From positions 36,728,635 through 36,792,634 of the forward strand of contig NC_060063.1 in NCBI RefSeq assembly GCF_020283565.1: a DNA stretch of 64,000 bases, read 5' to 3'. Both the position numbers and the translations under genes were made by a program. Source of the stretch: Trifolium pratense (Eukaryota; Streptophyta; Magnoliopsida; Fabales; Fabaceae). Under the pieces are notes generated by a model. That model was not told the DNA's origin. It did not search any database and worked only from the letters and a program-made list of their open reading frames with translations. Below are positions 35,701 to 58,393 of the stretch, in pieces. Positions within the stretch are counted from its first letter, which is position 1, and each line of letters begins with the position of its first letter.

Positions 35701-37789
35701 ATCTTGGTAGGATCTTGATTTTAACTACCTTGACTATCACAATAAAGCTTTATAGGTTTGTTCCATCTTCATATCTTCTAAAATATTTTTTAGCCAAAGT
35801 AGTTCACAAATAACTTGTGACATGGCCCAATACCAGCTTTAGCACTAGAAGGAGCCACCACATTTTTTCCTTTTACTCCTCCAAGTTACTCAATTTCCTC
35901 TAGGAAAGGTACAATACCCAATTAAAGACCTCCTGCTGGTAACTAACCTTGCATAGTCACATTGGCAGTATAAGACTCAATAATTGCATTCCAGTATATT
36001 TTTATATGAAATTCTTTTTCCTAATTTTTTCCCTTGAGGTATTGTAGAATTCTATAAGCCGCTTGAAATGAACTAATCTTGGACTGTGTTCATGATTAAC
36101 CAAACTTAAAGTGAATGCAATTTCAGGAGTAATTTAGTTATCGCTGTTTCTTCCTATGCGTTGAACCTATTCTACTTGATCTTCAAAGAATTTAGGCCAC
36201 TTGGAAAGTGGAAAATCAATATGATTTTATTTCCAACTGTTACTAAAATTTATGGTGTTTGATAAATTTATGATATATTTATTTCATTGTTTTTCTCTTA
36301 TCCATGCAGCCTGTTGTGGATGCTTTTGATCCAAGGTTGTTAATATCTCCTTCTATGTTCCATGCGATGGACTTTACCAAAATAAAGGTAGGCATTAACT
36401 ATTTTTTTGAGATGCCTATTTTATATGTTGAGAAATTTTATTTTTTGAGGTCTCATTGGTTTGACGAATCTCCGCCTTTTCATAAAGCATGCTGATCTGT
36501 TTTAATATCATTTTCATGCTTGTATTCCATCTAATGCATTTCTTTTAACATCAAATTTCCATGTTGCTATGGAAGACTTTCATCTGGTAGTCTCTTCTCC
36601 ATTGGAATAAAAATTCCGAGACCTTTATTGGTTAAGCCATGTATTTTTGGGATTATCATCATCGTGTTTTGCAACAGTTCTACTGCTGGTTAAGAACTTA
36701 GTTATATTCATTTTGGTGTTATGTTCTTTTACTGCTTAAAAAAAAATTACATTCAAATGTGTACCTAATAAATTATTTATTCTATAGGAAGAAGAGCTGT
36801 ATGAAATCGACATTCCTCTCAGATTTATAGCCAGTGTGGGTGCTAGAGTACATGGTTTAGCATGTTGGTTTGATGTACTGTTCAATGGAAGGTAACCATT
36901 ATTGTAATACTACTGTTTGTCTTCTTTTTCTATTCATCAAGGTTGTCAACTTGTCATTGTTCCTACCAGTTAATTTGTGATGCAATTTTTCCAAATCCAC
37001 AGTTCTGTGCAAAGGTGGCTTACCACTGCCCCTGGTTCACCGGTAACTCATTGGTATCAGTTACGCTGTGTTCTCTTCCAACCTATTTATGTCATGGCGG
37101 GGCAAGAAATTACTGGCAGGCTGCACTTGATTGCACACAGTGCACAGAGTTACACAATCTATTTAACCTTGTCAGGTTGGTCTTTTTTATTCTTTTTTTA
37201 TTTTATAATTTATTTACATACATCTTGCTCTATGTAATCGTTAAGTAAATATCGATTTGCATTTAGCTAAAATGTGGGGTCCTGGCGCTGAGCAAGGAGG
37301 GATTCTTCAAACATCATCCTGTAAACTTGATCTGAAAGAACCATACTATAGAATGTCTCAACCTCAAGCTTATCCGTCAACCCAAGATCATCAACCTCAA
37401 CCATTTTTATCGGCACAGGTATTGAATTTATGATTATCTATTTATCATTCCATGTTTAATTTATTCTTAAAGTCACTATTTTCCTTAATGGAAAATTTGT
37501 TGGGGGAGCTTCTATACCTAAATTCATGAGAAAAGTACTAGAAACCGCTCTTATGGTACTCTATAGGTAACCCCTATCGTATTAAAAAGAGTGACGAAAA
37601 CCAATTTCCCGAAAACAAAGGCGTTGTTAGCAATTCTTTTCTTCTTTTATGCATAAGGGTTGTCAGTGATGTTAGTTTATTTGGCAGGATGTAAAGAACC
37701 AATCTCAAGATTTGGATGACACCGAGATAATGCAACAGCCTTCACCTTATTCACATGCTGAGATTGACTCGTATATGCAGAATGCATAA
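31355..37789 (+). CDS. PRMT4: Protein arginine methyltransferase 4 (CARM1-type), 15 exons
   Basis: Type I arginine methyltransferase that asymmetrically dimethylates histone H3 (R2, R17, R26) in Arabidopsis and affects flowering time. Coding exons: 31355-31537, 32397-32459, 32834-32936, 33536-33682, 33779-33882, 33977-34075, 34178-34247, 34467-34563, 34907-34961, 35526-35609, 36310-36387, 36788-36891, 37003-37175, 37267-37418 and 37688-37789. All junctions are GT-AG. The total is 1614 bases, giving 537 residues, close to Arabidopsis PRMT4A/B. The N-terminal region is PH-like. SAM motif I is VDVGAGSG (185-192), the double-E loop has Glu254 and Glu263 in SEPMG...NERM, and the THW loop is at 411-413. 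The C-terminal 80 residues are Gln/Pro-rich. No break was found. It is convergent with the isoleucyl-tRNA synthetase gene. Confidence 0.95.
32105..32262 (-). repeat. tRNA-derived SINE in PRMT4 intron 1
   Basis: On the minus strand GCCTAGCTCAATTGGCAATG is a good A box and GGGTTCCAACTTC a B box about 40 bases later. The copy ends in a run of eight T on the plus strand (A tail on the minus). A second tRNA-like piece (B box GGGGTTCGATCC) is at about 31645-31656 in the same intron. Confidence 0.6.
32715..32773. repeat. (TG)n microsatellite in PRMT4 intron 2
   Basis: A perfect run of about 29 TG units. Confidence 0.97.
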
Positions 37790-38491
37790 GTTGATGAATA
37801 CTACTAACCCGTGTTCTGTTTGTAACATGAATCAGCTAGTTAGGGGAACGTGTCCGTCTTTATTTGGACATACCCCTTGCCTGTAAATTCTTCAAAACTG
37901 CATCTGTTGTGTGTTGTGAGTGTTTGTGATGCTGATTTTGTATTTGATTGCATCATATTTAACCAGTAATATGTTGAATATTTATGGCTGGAGAAATTGA
38001 GAGCTGCTGTAAAATTATTAGATTTTGAATATGCCACAATATCAGCTACAATCCACATAGAAAAGGGGAAAACGAATCATTTTTCGGCCGGTGGGTGAAA
38101 ATCTCACTTCTGCCAACTATATTCAACTTGAAGTTCTGTCAAAAATAATTTCAAGTTGAAGTTGTGTTGCTTTGGAATTGTATTATTGGAAATGGTTTTG
38201 AAAAGGATATTTATCAGGGGAGTATTTGATTAAATTTTTTTATTTCATTATCTTGGTCAAAATAGCTCCTCTAAGGTTCAGAAATATCTTTTTAAGTGTG
38301 TCTATAGCTAATTAGCTTGTCTGATCAATTTCTTGACATATTTTAAGTGAGAGTTTGTCTTCATTTATTTAAGGTTCTAAAATTGAGATTTTAAGTGAGT
38401 TTGTCTTCATTTATTTAAGGTTCTAAAATTGAGATTGAGTCAACCAAGGTTGGTCTATTGAATAATGATGAGACTTGAGTAAACAATAAAA
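37790..38491. other. PRMT4 3' flank
   Basis: Contains the PRMT4 3'UTR and AT-rich spacer. A 30 bp segment, TGAG(A)TTTGTCTTCATTTATTTAAGGTTC, is directly repeated at about 38348 and 38398. No gene is seen. Confidence 0.5.
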
Positions 38492-39411
38492 GGGTAAAAT
38501 AGTGTCCACCGTAATGTCAACGAATTTTGGTTTATTTCTTGTAATTTTTTTTTTTCGATTATCCTCCGTAATGTCAAGATTTTGTGCTTCTAGCCTCGTG
38601 GAATATGCTGCCTTAAGATTCCTCATAAATGATGTGATATGCTTATTGAGGGGGTAAACCAAAATTTGCCAACATTACATAGGTTAAAAGGACAGAATTT
38701 TAAGTTTTTTTTTTTTTTACAATCCACTCATTCATTAGATAAACAGAGAAGAGGAAAACAAAGATCAGTCCTTTAAAGGGGCATTCCCCGTCCAGGCACG
38801 AGATCCCAAAGTTTTAGCCGCTTGAGCAAGCTCATGAGCAGCACTATTACATAAACGATTCACAAAAACAACAGAACAGCCCTCAATACAAACAGCTAGC
38901 TCAAGACAATCTTTAATAAAAGGTTCAATACTAGCTATGTCTAAAATACCATTAAAGCAGTTAACAACAACATATGCGTCTAGCTTGTTCAAAAAAAAAA
39001 ACAACATATGCGTCTAATTCGAACACAACATTACTAAGATGACGGTTCCTAACAACTTGCATTCCCCACCTTAAACCCAAAGTTTCAGCCAAGAGCGGTT
39101 CAGCAACCACCTCTGATTTTTCCATCGCTGCATAAATTACCTCTTTGTTATGGTTACGAATCACAATCCCCCACGTGACTTTACCCGGATTATCACGCCC
39201 AGCATCAATATTCACCTTCAAAAAATTATGAGGAGGAGCAGACCATTCCATGGGCGGACACAAACATCTCTCAGCATGACTAACAGGATTGGCCATATTA
39301 ACTTATTCAATGAGGGGTTAAAATGATATAATCTTGACATTATAGGGGGTAATCGAAAAAAAGTATTACAAGGGTAAATCAAAATTCGCTCGGGTAAACA
39401 CTATTTAACTC
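38492..39411. mobile_element. Long-TIR (MULE-like) element carrying an RNase H fragment
   Basis: The left arm starts GGGTAAAATAGTG. The reverse complement of the right end starts GAGTTAAATAGTG. The imperfect inverted repeat continues for about 90 bases (GAATTTTGGTTTA / GAATTTTGATTTA, TCGATTA, AATGTCAAGAT). Flanks ACAATAAAA and AAAATAAAA match at 8 of 9 positions, in line with Mutator-like 9 bp duplications. The interior holds the minus-strand RNase H-like piece and no transposase. Confidence 0.65.
38765..39296 (-). pseudogene. RVT_3 RNase H-like domain fragment (LINE-derived)
   Basis: Minus-strand reading gives WSAPPHNFLKVNIDAGRDN, a WGIVIRNH strand and LLAETLGLRWGMQ, then in a second frame LCNSAAHELAQAAKT, the order of a plant LINE RNase H domain. 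The frame break coincides with a duplicated 16-mer, ACAACATATGCGTCTA, at 38968-38983 and 39001-39016, separated by an A run. A poly(T) at 38707-38720 could be its retroposition tail, so the fragment may have inserted into the TIR element. Confidence 0.7.
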
Positions 39412-39420
39412 AAAATAAAA

Positions 39421-40566
39421 AGGATGAGATTTATGTTCATAAGGGTTTTGGATAAATTTGCTGTTAGGATTATATTGTAAGGCTTCAATTAAAGAAAATT
39501 AAAATTATGTTTCTAATTGTTGCCAGTGAGTCTCCTCTGGTTAGTCCTATGTAACTTTGATTATTTTCCCTATAGAAGGCTCTTGGCAGTGAAATGTCGC
39601 TAATTTGCCGAGGTATATACATTGCTGAAAATTGCTTTTTAAGCCCCCATGTTGCTTTTAAACCCCCCAAAAATTCAAAAATACCGTTAATTTTGATCTT
39701 AGTTTAATTTGGTTTCTACAATCCGAAACACGCTAAATTTCATATTATAAGATCCGAACACGCTAAATTTCCTTTCCTAAATACGAAAGTAGTGTCCTAT
39801 GGCTACCACACCAGTTCGAAAAAGACGGTTGACCCTCCTGTTCAACCTTCCTCGCCCAATATGGCAGCAATAAGCTCTCGGCTACGGCGTCCACAAAACC
39901 CGCAAGAAGAGAGACAAAACCAGAAAATTGTATTATCATATCACTACTGTTTTTTTGGAGAAGATTTTCATATAACTACTACTAACATATTTTCATGATA
40001 ATATTGTTTATTACTGTGTGCAGAGATGATTTTATAAAAGAAATCATCATATCACTACTACTAGCATATTTATTTCCGCCTATTTATAAAGTTAGCATGT
40101 AGCTTATATATACACACAGATGATTCATTATTATGTAAATATTTGAGTGAAGTTGTTCCCATAAGTATAACTCAGTTGGTAGGAAAATTGCATGTATTAT
40201 ATAGCAACCAAGGTTCGAACTCTGATACTCTCACTTATTCACTTTAAAGGTAATATTCTAGCCACTAGATTACGTTAAAACAAATACATTTGAGTGAAGT
40301 TATTTTACTTTCATCACAGATTTAAATCTAAACAGAATTCTAAAATTTGTATCATAATTTTGTAAATTCAGTTTTTATACCCTAGTTTTTTTTATAAAAA
40401 TAATCATAGAACTTATTACAATGCACTAGCAGTATACAAAAATTGTAGATGACATAATTTTTACATTTACAATTTATTACGATTCAATTTCAAGAATAAA
40501 TAATTTTTTATTAGAAAACAATTGAAGTTGGAATTCAATCAAAGTTTCTTGTCTTGCCCTGAAATC
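39421..40566. other. Convergent intergenic spacer between PRMT4 and the synthetase gene
   Basis: AT-rich. A tRNA-derived SINE-like segment lies at about 40165-40285 on the plus strand (A box ATAACTCAGTTGGTAG, B box AGGTTCGAACTC). A GC-richer patch at 39790-39920 has only short unsupported frames. The remainder should include the 3'UTR of the synthetase gene. Confidence 0.5.
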
Positions 40567-52231
<11,665 letters not shown>

Positions 52232-52990
52232 TGGAGTGATGACAATTGAGAGGTCAAAAACGGCATCAACATCTCATTGCTGCTTCACTTCACAAACCTC
52301 AACCCAACCTGTCTGTGTGCGAGGGAAACATATAACAGCGCATATGGATAAATCGAACTCTCATTTTATTTTGACACATTTTATTTTTATTTATTATTTT
52401 TGTCTTTTATTCGAATTTGTCAAAAATAAAAATAAACTTTTTTTTATTTGATTTATTATTTTTTGAAAAAATAATTTATGATCTTTTTTTTAACTAACCT
52501 AGGGTGGGAAAGCGGACCAAAAACCTTTTTAAACATGTTTATTTGATATATATAACTTCATGACTTTACACTATATATAAACATAGAAAGCATTTTTATA
52601 TACATTTAGGGAACCTAGGCATTAAAGAACATGAATAACATTTTTGTCTCAAGTTGGTTTAATCTTCATTCGTCGGTGCCTTTATCTTATATTCAACCTC
52701 TGGAACATGAATAACATTCTTATCTTAAGTTGAATAACATTTCACATGCGTCTATCTATATGGTGTATGTTTAATTTAAGGCTTGTATTACCTTCTTACA
52801 TTTCGATGTAATTAATTTGCCTAGAGTTGTGCTCTAATGTTCCATTGTTGTTCAAAACATTGTATGGTGTTTTTGTCATCGAAATTTCTTCAACTCTTCA
52901 TAGAAGTTGGTTAGAATTATTCTTACTATGATATTGGATTTGAACAGTTTAATAAAATTCTTGTTATGAAAAAAAAAAATCATATGTGTG
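52232..52990. other. Upstream region of the synthetase gene
   Basis: Contains the promoter and leader of the synthetase gene on the minus strand and, toward 52990, intron-like sequence preceding the dioxygenase exon fragment. A short phrase, GAACATGAATAACATT, is directly repeated at about 52629 and 52703. Both features recur in unit B at 59000-59770. Confidence 0.5.
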
Positions 52991-53020
52991 TTTAATTAAT
53001 TATTGTGGACTATACTATAG

Positions 53021-53280
53021 GTGATCAACCATGGAGTTTCAAAGGAGTTGATGGATGATACGATGAATATTTTCAAGGAATTTCATGCAATGTCTGAAGT
53101 AGAAAAGATAAGTGAAAGTTCAAAGGATCCAAATGGAAGTTATAAGCTATATACAAGTCGTAAGATTAATAACAAAAACTGCATTCAATATTGGAGAGAC
53201 ACATTAAGACATTTTTGTCCACTCAAGTGAATTTATGAAGTTTTGGCCACAAAAACCTACAAGATACCGATAAAAATACA
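53021..53280 (+). pseudogene. 2-oxoglutarate/Fe(II) dioxygenase exon fragment (unit A)
   Basis: After an intact acceptor (ACTATACTATAG) the frame reads VINHGVSKELMDDTMNIFKE, EVEKISESSKDPNGS and CIQYWRDTLRHFCPL. This is the N-terminal DIOX_N region (residues about 60-140 of a 350-residue enzyme) of the ACC-oxidase-homolog or hyoscyamine-hydroxylase-like class. The catalytic HxD...H iron site and the 2-oxoglutarate Arg lie in later exons that are absent, so this is a dispersed exon and not a gene. Confidence 0.75.
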
Positions 53281-53960
53281 CAGACTCCTTTAGATAGTGA
53301 TATGTGTACTTGTGTTTTTTTTTTAAAAAAAAAAGTTGTTTGTTAAAGTTACATGTCACAAAATATCACATTCTTCGTAACATAATGTTACCCGTAAAGT
53401 TTTGTCAAAAAAAAATGTTACCGGTAAAGTTTGAAATTTCAACACCTTTCTATTACTAATAGTTTTGACTTTATTTGTGAGTTGATTTTTGGAGAGGAAA
53501 TTATGTGAGAGTTTATTTTTTATTTTAAAATTATAAGAATATTATAAAATGTTTATTTTAAATTTACTTTATAATATTCTTTATTTGAAAAATAAAAATT
53601 AGATCCTCCTTTTATATCCCATTTTCCCTTTTTTGGTACAAATATCCACCTCCTTTCTATAGTCTTAAAACTTGAAAATAAAATGGGGAACCATTAAACT
53701 AATTGCATTTGACACAAATGATAGACCTTTTGCTCATAGTAGTACCTTGAATTTTTAGTTCAAAATTTCATAATTGATAGATTATACGTAAATCTCATTG
53801 TAAATCTTCAATGATGTTGAGAGTTCTCTCTCATCTTAATATAAAGTTAGAAAATCGCAATCTAAATTTCTTCAATGGTGTATGTAACGGTGAATTTAGT
53901 AAACTTTGCTTTTTCGTAATAAAAATATAAAAGCAATGTAGCTACATCAAACAAAATGAA
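53281..53960. other. Segment private to duplication unit A
   Basis: Unit B has no counterpart; it has the extra dioxygenase copies at this place. It includes a decayed inverted-repeat stretch at about 53465-53625 (TTTGTGAGTTGATTTTTGGAG and an A/T-rich inverse) that may be an old MITE of the GGCTTTGTTTG family. Confidence 0.5.
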
Positions 53961-54081
53961 ATATTATTTATTAGCTAATGACTGCTCATGTAGAACCATG
54001 AACATTGCCACAAATAAAATTTAAATTCTAAACATGCCTCAAGTATGAGCAAACCCTACAAAACAAAATACTCCTCCAATT

Positions 54082-55611
54082 CTAAGGTTTAACAATCTTC
54101 AAGATTGAAAGTGCATTAATTGGTGTTAGCTTAGAGTGGCAGAAACTTTGCCACACTTCCATCTTCTCTTCCACTTCTTCAACATCCTTAATGATTGCCT
54201 CATACACTGAAGTTGCGATACTTCTTGCTGCTTCTCTTGCCTCTGGAAGTCTATCATTCACTAAATCAGCTGCAACTTCTATCAACTTTTCCATTCCAAA
54301 CTCCTCCATTTCCTCAATTCCCTGCTACCATGTGATAATACCCTTTAGTAATAACATATACACAAAAATACCAATACAATAAAGAATTAAACAGTATTAG
54401 TCCCCGAAAAAATTTCCTTCGAAGTTTAGTTCTAAAATAGTTTTTGTGTTGGCATTGAAGAAACAATGCTTCATGTGACGCGTGACTGTTTGGTGGCTTA
54501 TGATAATTGGAAGCACCTAGTTCCATTAAGGGGGAGATTGGAGTTTTTTACTTGTGATTATCATGATTGGGTTGTTAGCAAATTGCAATTTGAAAGCTAC
54601 TGTCACAGTAGCTGACAGTGTGGAATGGAAAGTGGTGTGGGCTACTACCTTTTTATTACTTATGGAGGTGGAGACTCAAGTTTGATGCAAATTTTCTGAG
54701 ACCTCTTCACACACATGAAGTGTGTGGATTACATAAAGCTAAACCAACATCAGACGTGGCTTTGAAGGGATCAAGAAGACGTGTTGATCTCCGTTAGAAA
54801 GCACCTCAGCGGGATTGGATATGTCTCGATATAGATGGTGCCTTATTATGCGGTGTGGCTGGATCTGGTGGTGTCTTCCGAGATTCTAGTGGTGTATGGA
54901 AAGGAGGCTTTGCGAAAAATATTGGGAGAGCTACTGCTTATTTGGCAGAGCTTTGGGGAGTGTATGAAGGTTTGTGTTTAGCTGGGCAACAAGGTTACAC
55001 AAACATCGAGTTGCAGGTTGATTCATCGGTGTTGGTGAGTGGTCTTGAGGGTGTAGAAGTTGGTATAATGCTCATGGTCGCATTTTTATAAGTAGAATTC
55101 GTCGTCTAATTCAAATGAATTGGAATGTTCGAGTTTCTCATGTATATCAGGAAGCAAATAAGGTTGCGGATGCTATAGCTTCTTCATTGGGATGTGAGAT
55201 GCAAGGTTTCTCTTACTTTGATGCTATTAGCAAATAAGGTCGCATAAATTCCTGTATACGCATATGCGGCTAACAGAAATCTGTGTGACAGTCGACTAAA
55301 AGTCAAGAAATCATTTATAGTGACTAAAAAACAGTGAAGCACATCCTTGGGTTAGGCGTGTCCCGGCGTCGTACACACATTGGTGTCGGACATTATTATC
55401 GGTGTCGACTTGTCAGTGTTTGTGTCGTGTCCGATGTCCGTGTTTCATAGCTAAAAATGGAGTTTATGAATTTTATAGGAACTAAAAGCATTATTAAATG
55501 ACAGTGGCAAACTTTACCATCTTGGAGACACATTTGGATAGAGAAACAGCAGCTTTAGCCCTGATCCTAAGGTTGGTGTGACTCACAGATACCCTTAGTT
55601 TTAGAAGCAAT
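54082..55611 (-). pseudogene. ARM-repeat protein gene, 3' half (unit A, truncated copy)
   Basis: The last exon (54082-54321) is intact and reads MEEFGMEKLIEVAADLVN then PEAREAARSIATSVYE, with its acceptor. The preceding exon is present only from its donor at 55518 to 55611, where the duplication join cuts it. Exons 1-3 and the promoter are missing, so the copy cannot be expressed from its own promoter. The parental full gene is at 60879-63569. Confidence 0.9.
54420..55225 (+). pseudogene. LINE C-terminal/RNase H fragment inside the ARM intron (unit A)
   Basis: Antisense to the ARM gene. Reads (broken) a zf-RVT tail, then AGSGGVFRDSSGVWKGGFAK, GRATAYLAELWGVYEGLCLA and IELQVDSSVLVSGLEG, the RVT_3 RNase H core, then NWNVRVSHVYQEANKVADAI. 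The unit-A copy lacks about 125 bases near its 3' end compared with unit B. Confidence 0.75.
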
Positions 55612-56317
55612 CGAAATTGTGTTGTAAACTGTAAGAAATCTGTAAAAGTCCTGAAACTAGTGCAATAATACATATAATTCATAGAGCAAAAGTGCAAACA
55701 AAGAAGGGACCTTAAAAGATGACATCTGATTTTTAACAGTGTCTCTGGCAAATTTAGCAGCCTTTGCTCTTAATTTCAATGGTGTAAGATTGTTTCTAGC
55801 CTCCTTATCCAGTGACTGCAAAACTGAAATGATTCAACAACCATATTGCTCAGAGAATGTAATAGATACAAGCTGAAATGCAATATACGTGTGAAGTTGT
55901 AGTTTAACCAAATGAAATAAAAGGGAGCAGAAACTGCAGAGCATAAGGGAAGTTGAGAATTTTCAATTTTCGACATTATATCATTTGCATCTATTCAAAA
56001 CAGAATAAATCCCTCTCTATATGGAAGCATCATCACAATACTGTTATTAAACAGAACCACAAAATAGAGCCAGCCATCATCACAATGCTAATAAGAAAAA
56101 TAACTCTTGCCTTTTAATTCAATTGGTAGGCCATGACAATCCCATCCAGGCACAAAATGAACTTTATAGTTTTGAAGGAGCTGCCCACAAAAATAAATAA
56201 ATAATAGAGTTATCAGCAATGGAAGTGCATTAGCATAAAAAATATATCATTAGAGCACGCATGATGTGCCAAATGCCAACATACTTAAAACTAAAATACG
56301 TGTTGTATCAAATGTTA

Positions 56318-56467
<150 letters not shown>

Positions 56468-56720
56468 TCATTGAAGCATATTAGTTAACTCCTAATAATT
56501 ACCAGGGGAAGGAAATCTAAGGGGAAGACCAGAGCTTACTCTGCTATTTTTGTCAGCTACTCTTTTAAATACTTGATTATCTTCCAATATGTGGAGTAGC
56601 AAATACACTACCTTCTACAGCTTTTTTTCCAGCCATAACAGGCCCCCTTGATCTTCGCATTGAAGAACAGACATCATCCTTTGAATGAGTACAATAGTTT
56701 GAAAACTTTGAGAGCGGTAC

Positions 56721-57649
56721 TGAGTCGCAGTATGGCGGCTCTAACGTGTCCGATGGTTGTTCTGATAGCAGTCCCGATAGTTTTGGTGGTGGCTTGGTCG
56801 GTGGTTCCAGAGCAACCACTTGCTCTGTTTTCTGCATCACACTCATCTTTTCTGTCGCAACCTTCACACCAGTTTCAGATACATTCACTTCTGTTTTCGG
56901 CTGAAACTCAGATTTGTTGAGGTGAATTTCTTCTTTGCGGTCGTAGAATATATCGTTACCACCATCAGTTTGCGGTGGTTGAGATCGTGAGTCCCACGAC
57001 CACGTGCTATTATCGCTCCATTCCTCTTCTTCGTCATAGTGGTGCACCCTTTCCCGTGGTCGCCCCTGACGACGTTTACAACGATCCCGTTGTTCTAGGA
57101 TGAGCTCGTGAATCTGCTCCACCGTGACTGGTGGCGGTCGTGATTGTTGTTCCAGAACCAATTGACGAAGCTGCTCAACTGCAACTTCAGCTTTGCTCAT
57201 CCTTTGTTCTAATGCATCAACACGTTTCTCCATTCGGTGATTGGATTTTGGGTTGTAACCAAAGCTCTGGATACCAATTGATAGGACTCGATCTCGATTA
57301 CGATTAAACATTGATCAAGTAGTAAAATATAGAACAGAATAAAGTGTTATATTGAATATCTCATAGGATCAAGGTGATTCTATGGCTGAAATTACAGTAG
57401 AAATAGAATGATAAAATGCAGAAAATGTAAAGATAAGCTAGGTAGTTCGAGACACCTAGAATCTCCCAAGTAGAGTGACTACTAAAATAATTGCCTAAAA
57501 ACAATGGCAGGGAACCTTCTCCTATTTAATCAATCAGATCCAGATCTATTTTCCGTTCCCTCACCGAATAAGGAAACATTCCTATAATGGTATGATTAGT
57601 TGTATCCTTCTTCCCACGTTTCCTTTTATAAAATCTGTCATAACTATCA
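56721..57649 (-). mobile_element. Gypsy-like LTR plus gag fragment, 5 bp target duplication, single LTR
   Basis: A 371 bp LTR (57279-57649) runs on the minus strand from TGATAGTTATG to GAGTCCTATCA, followed by PBS TTGGTATCCAGAGC and a gag start at 57233 (MEKRVDALEQRMSKAEVAVE, coiled-coil-like). Sequence stops at 56721 inside gag without a 3' LTR. GGTAC is present directly on both sides (56716-56720 and 57650-57654), and only one GGTAC exists in unit A. The inserted segment begins TG and ends CA on the plus strand. Confidence 0.85.
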
Positions 57650-58147
57650 GGTACTACTTTAGCTTATGAGATTCCTCGGGAATAATACGAACCAATGGAA
57701 TTCGTTCTCATGGAGGATAAACAAGCATTTCTTGACAGTACCTGAATACATTAAAACAACAACTATCAAGCTTTTCGGTTACATATATCAGTCATTCAAT
57801 GCAATATAGTCCTTTTCATCACACTTAAAAGCTTTATTGAAAATGCTAAGTTAAAAAATGTTCCCAACAAGATTAGAACAATGCATACACAATCAAAAGT
57901 TGCTTTAATTATTTTAAAATTTATTAGGCATATTTGAATTGAGCAAACATTTTCTTTATTCATTTCCGGTTTACATTTTAGTTCCAAAATTGCCTCATTG
58001 TTTTTACTTTATTTCCTGTTCTCAAATATTATTACTATAAATATCAAAAACAAGAGGAAATATAGTGAAAATAAAGCCTTGTTTACTTTGTGAAAACATT
58101 TTGTATTTGTGTTTTCTAAAATTTGAGTTAATTTTACTTGTTAACTA

Positions 58148-58393
58148 GGCCTTTGTTTGCGAGTTCGTTTTTGTAGGGTTTTGAAACGGATGGTTTTGGA
58201 AGGTTAAGTCTATATTTTTTATATATAGTTAATATTTTAAAATAATTGAAAGAAGAACATGATAATGATTATATAATACTTCAAATTCAATCACACTTAA
58301 ATCATTTTAAAAAACATTATATAGTGTTCTTAATTATAAAAAAGAAAAATAAATCTTTCCCTCCCCTCCAAAAACTAACTGGCAAACAAAGCC
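58148..58393. mobile_element. MITE, GGCTTTGTTTG family (unit B copy)
   Basis: Duplicate of the intron 1 MITE at 51380-51625, differing at a few bases. Confidence 0.8.

Noticed and set aside
39792..39998. Small ORF in the PRMT4-synthetase spacer
   Set aside because: No family resemblance, no promoter or splice context, and two short competing frames cover the same bases.
40165..40285. Possible tRNA gene (GGTTCGAACTC)
   Set aside because: Same reason: B box and A box without a cloverleaf, sequence continues as a SINE-like body.
54082..54309. Stand-alone 75-codon gene MEEFGMEKL
   Set aside because: It is the last exon of the ARM-repeat gene with an AG acceptor directly upstream; unit B shows the full gene.
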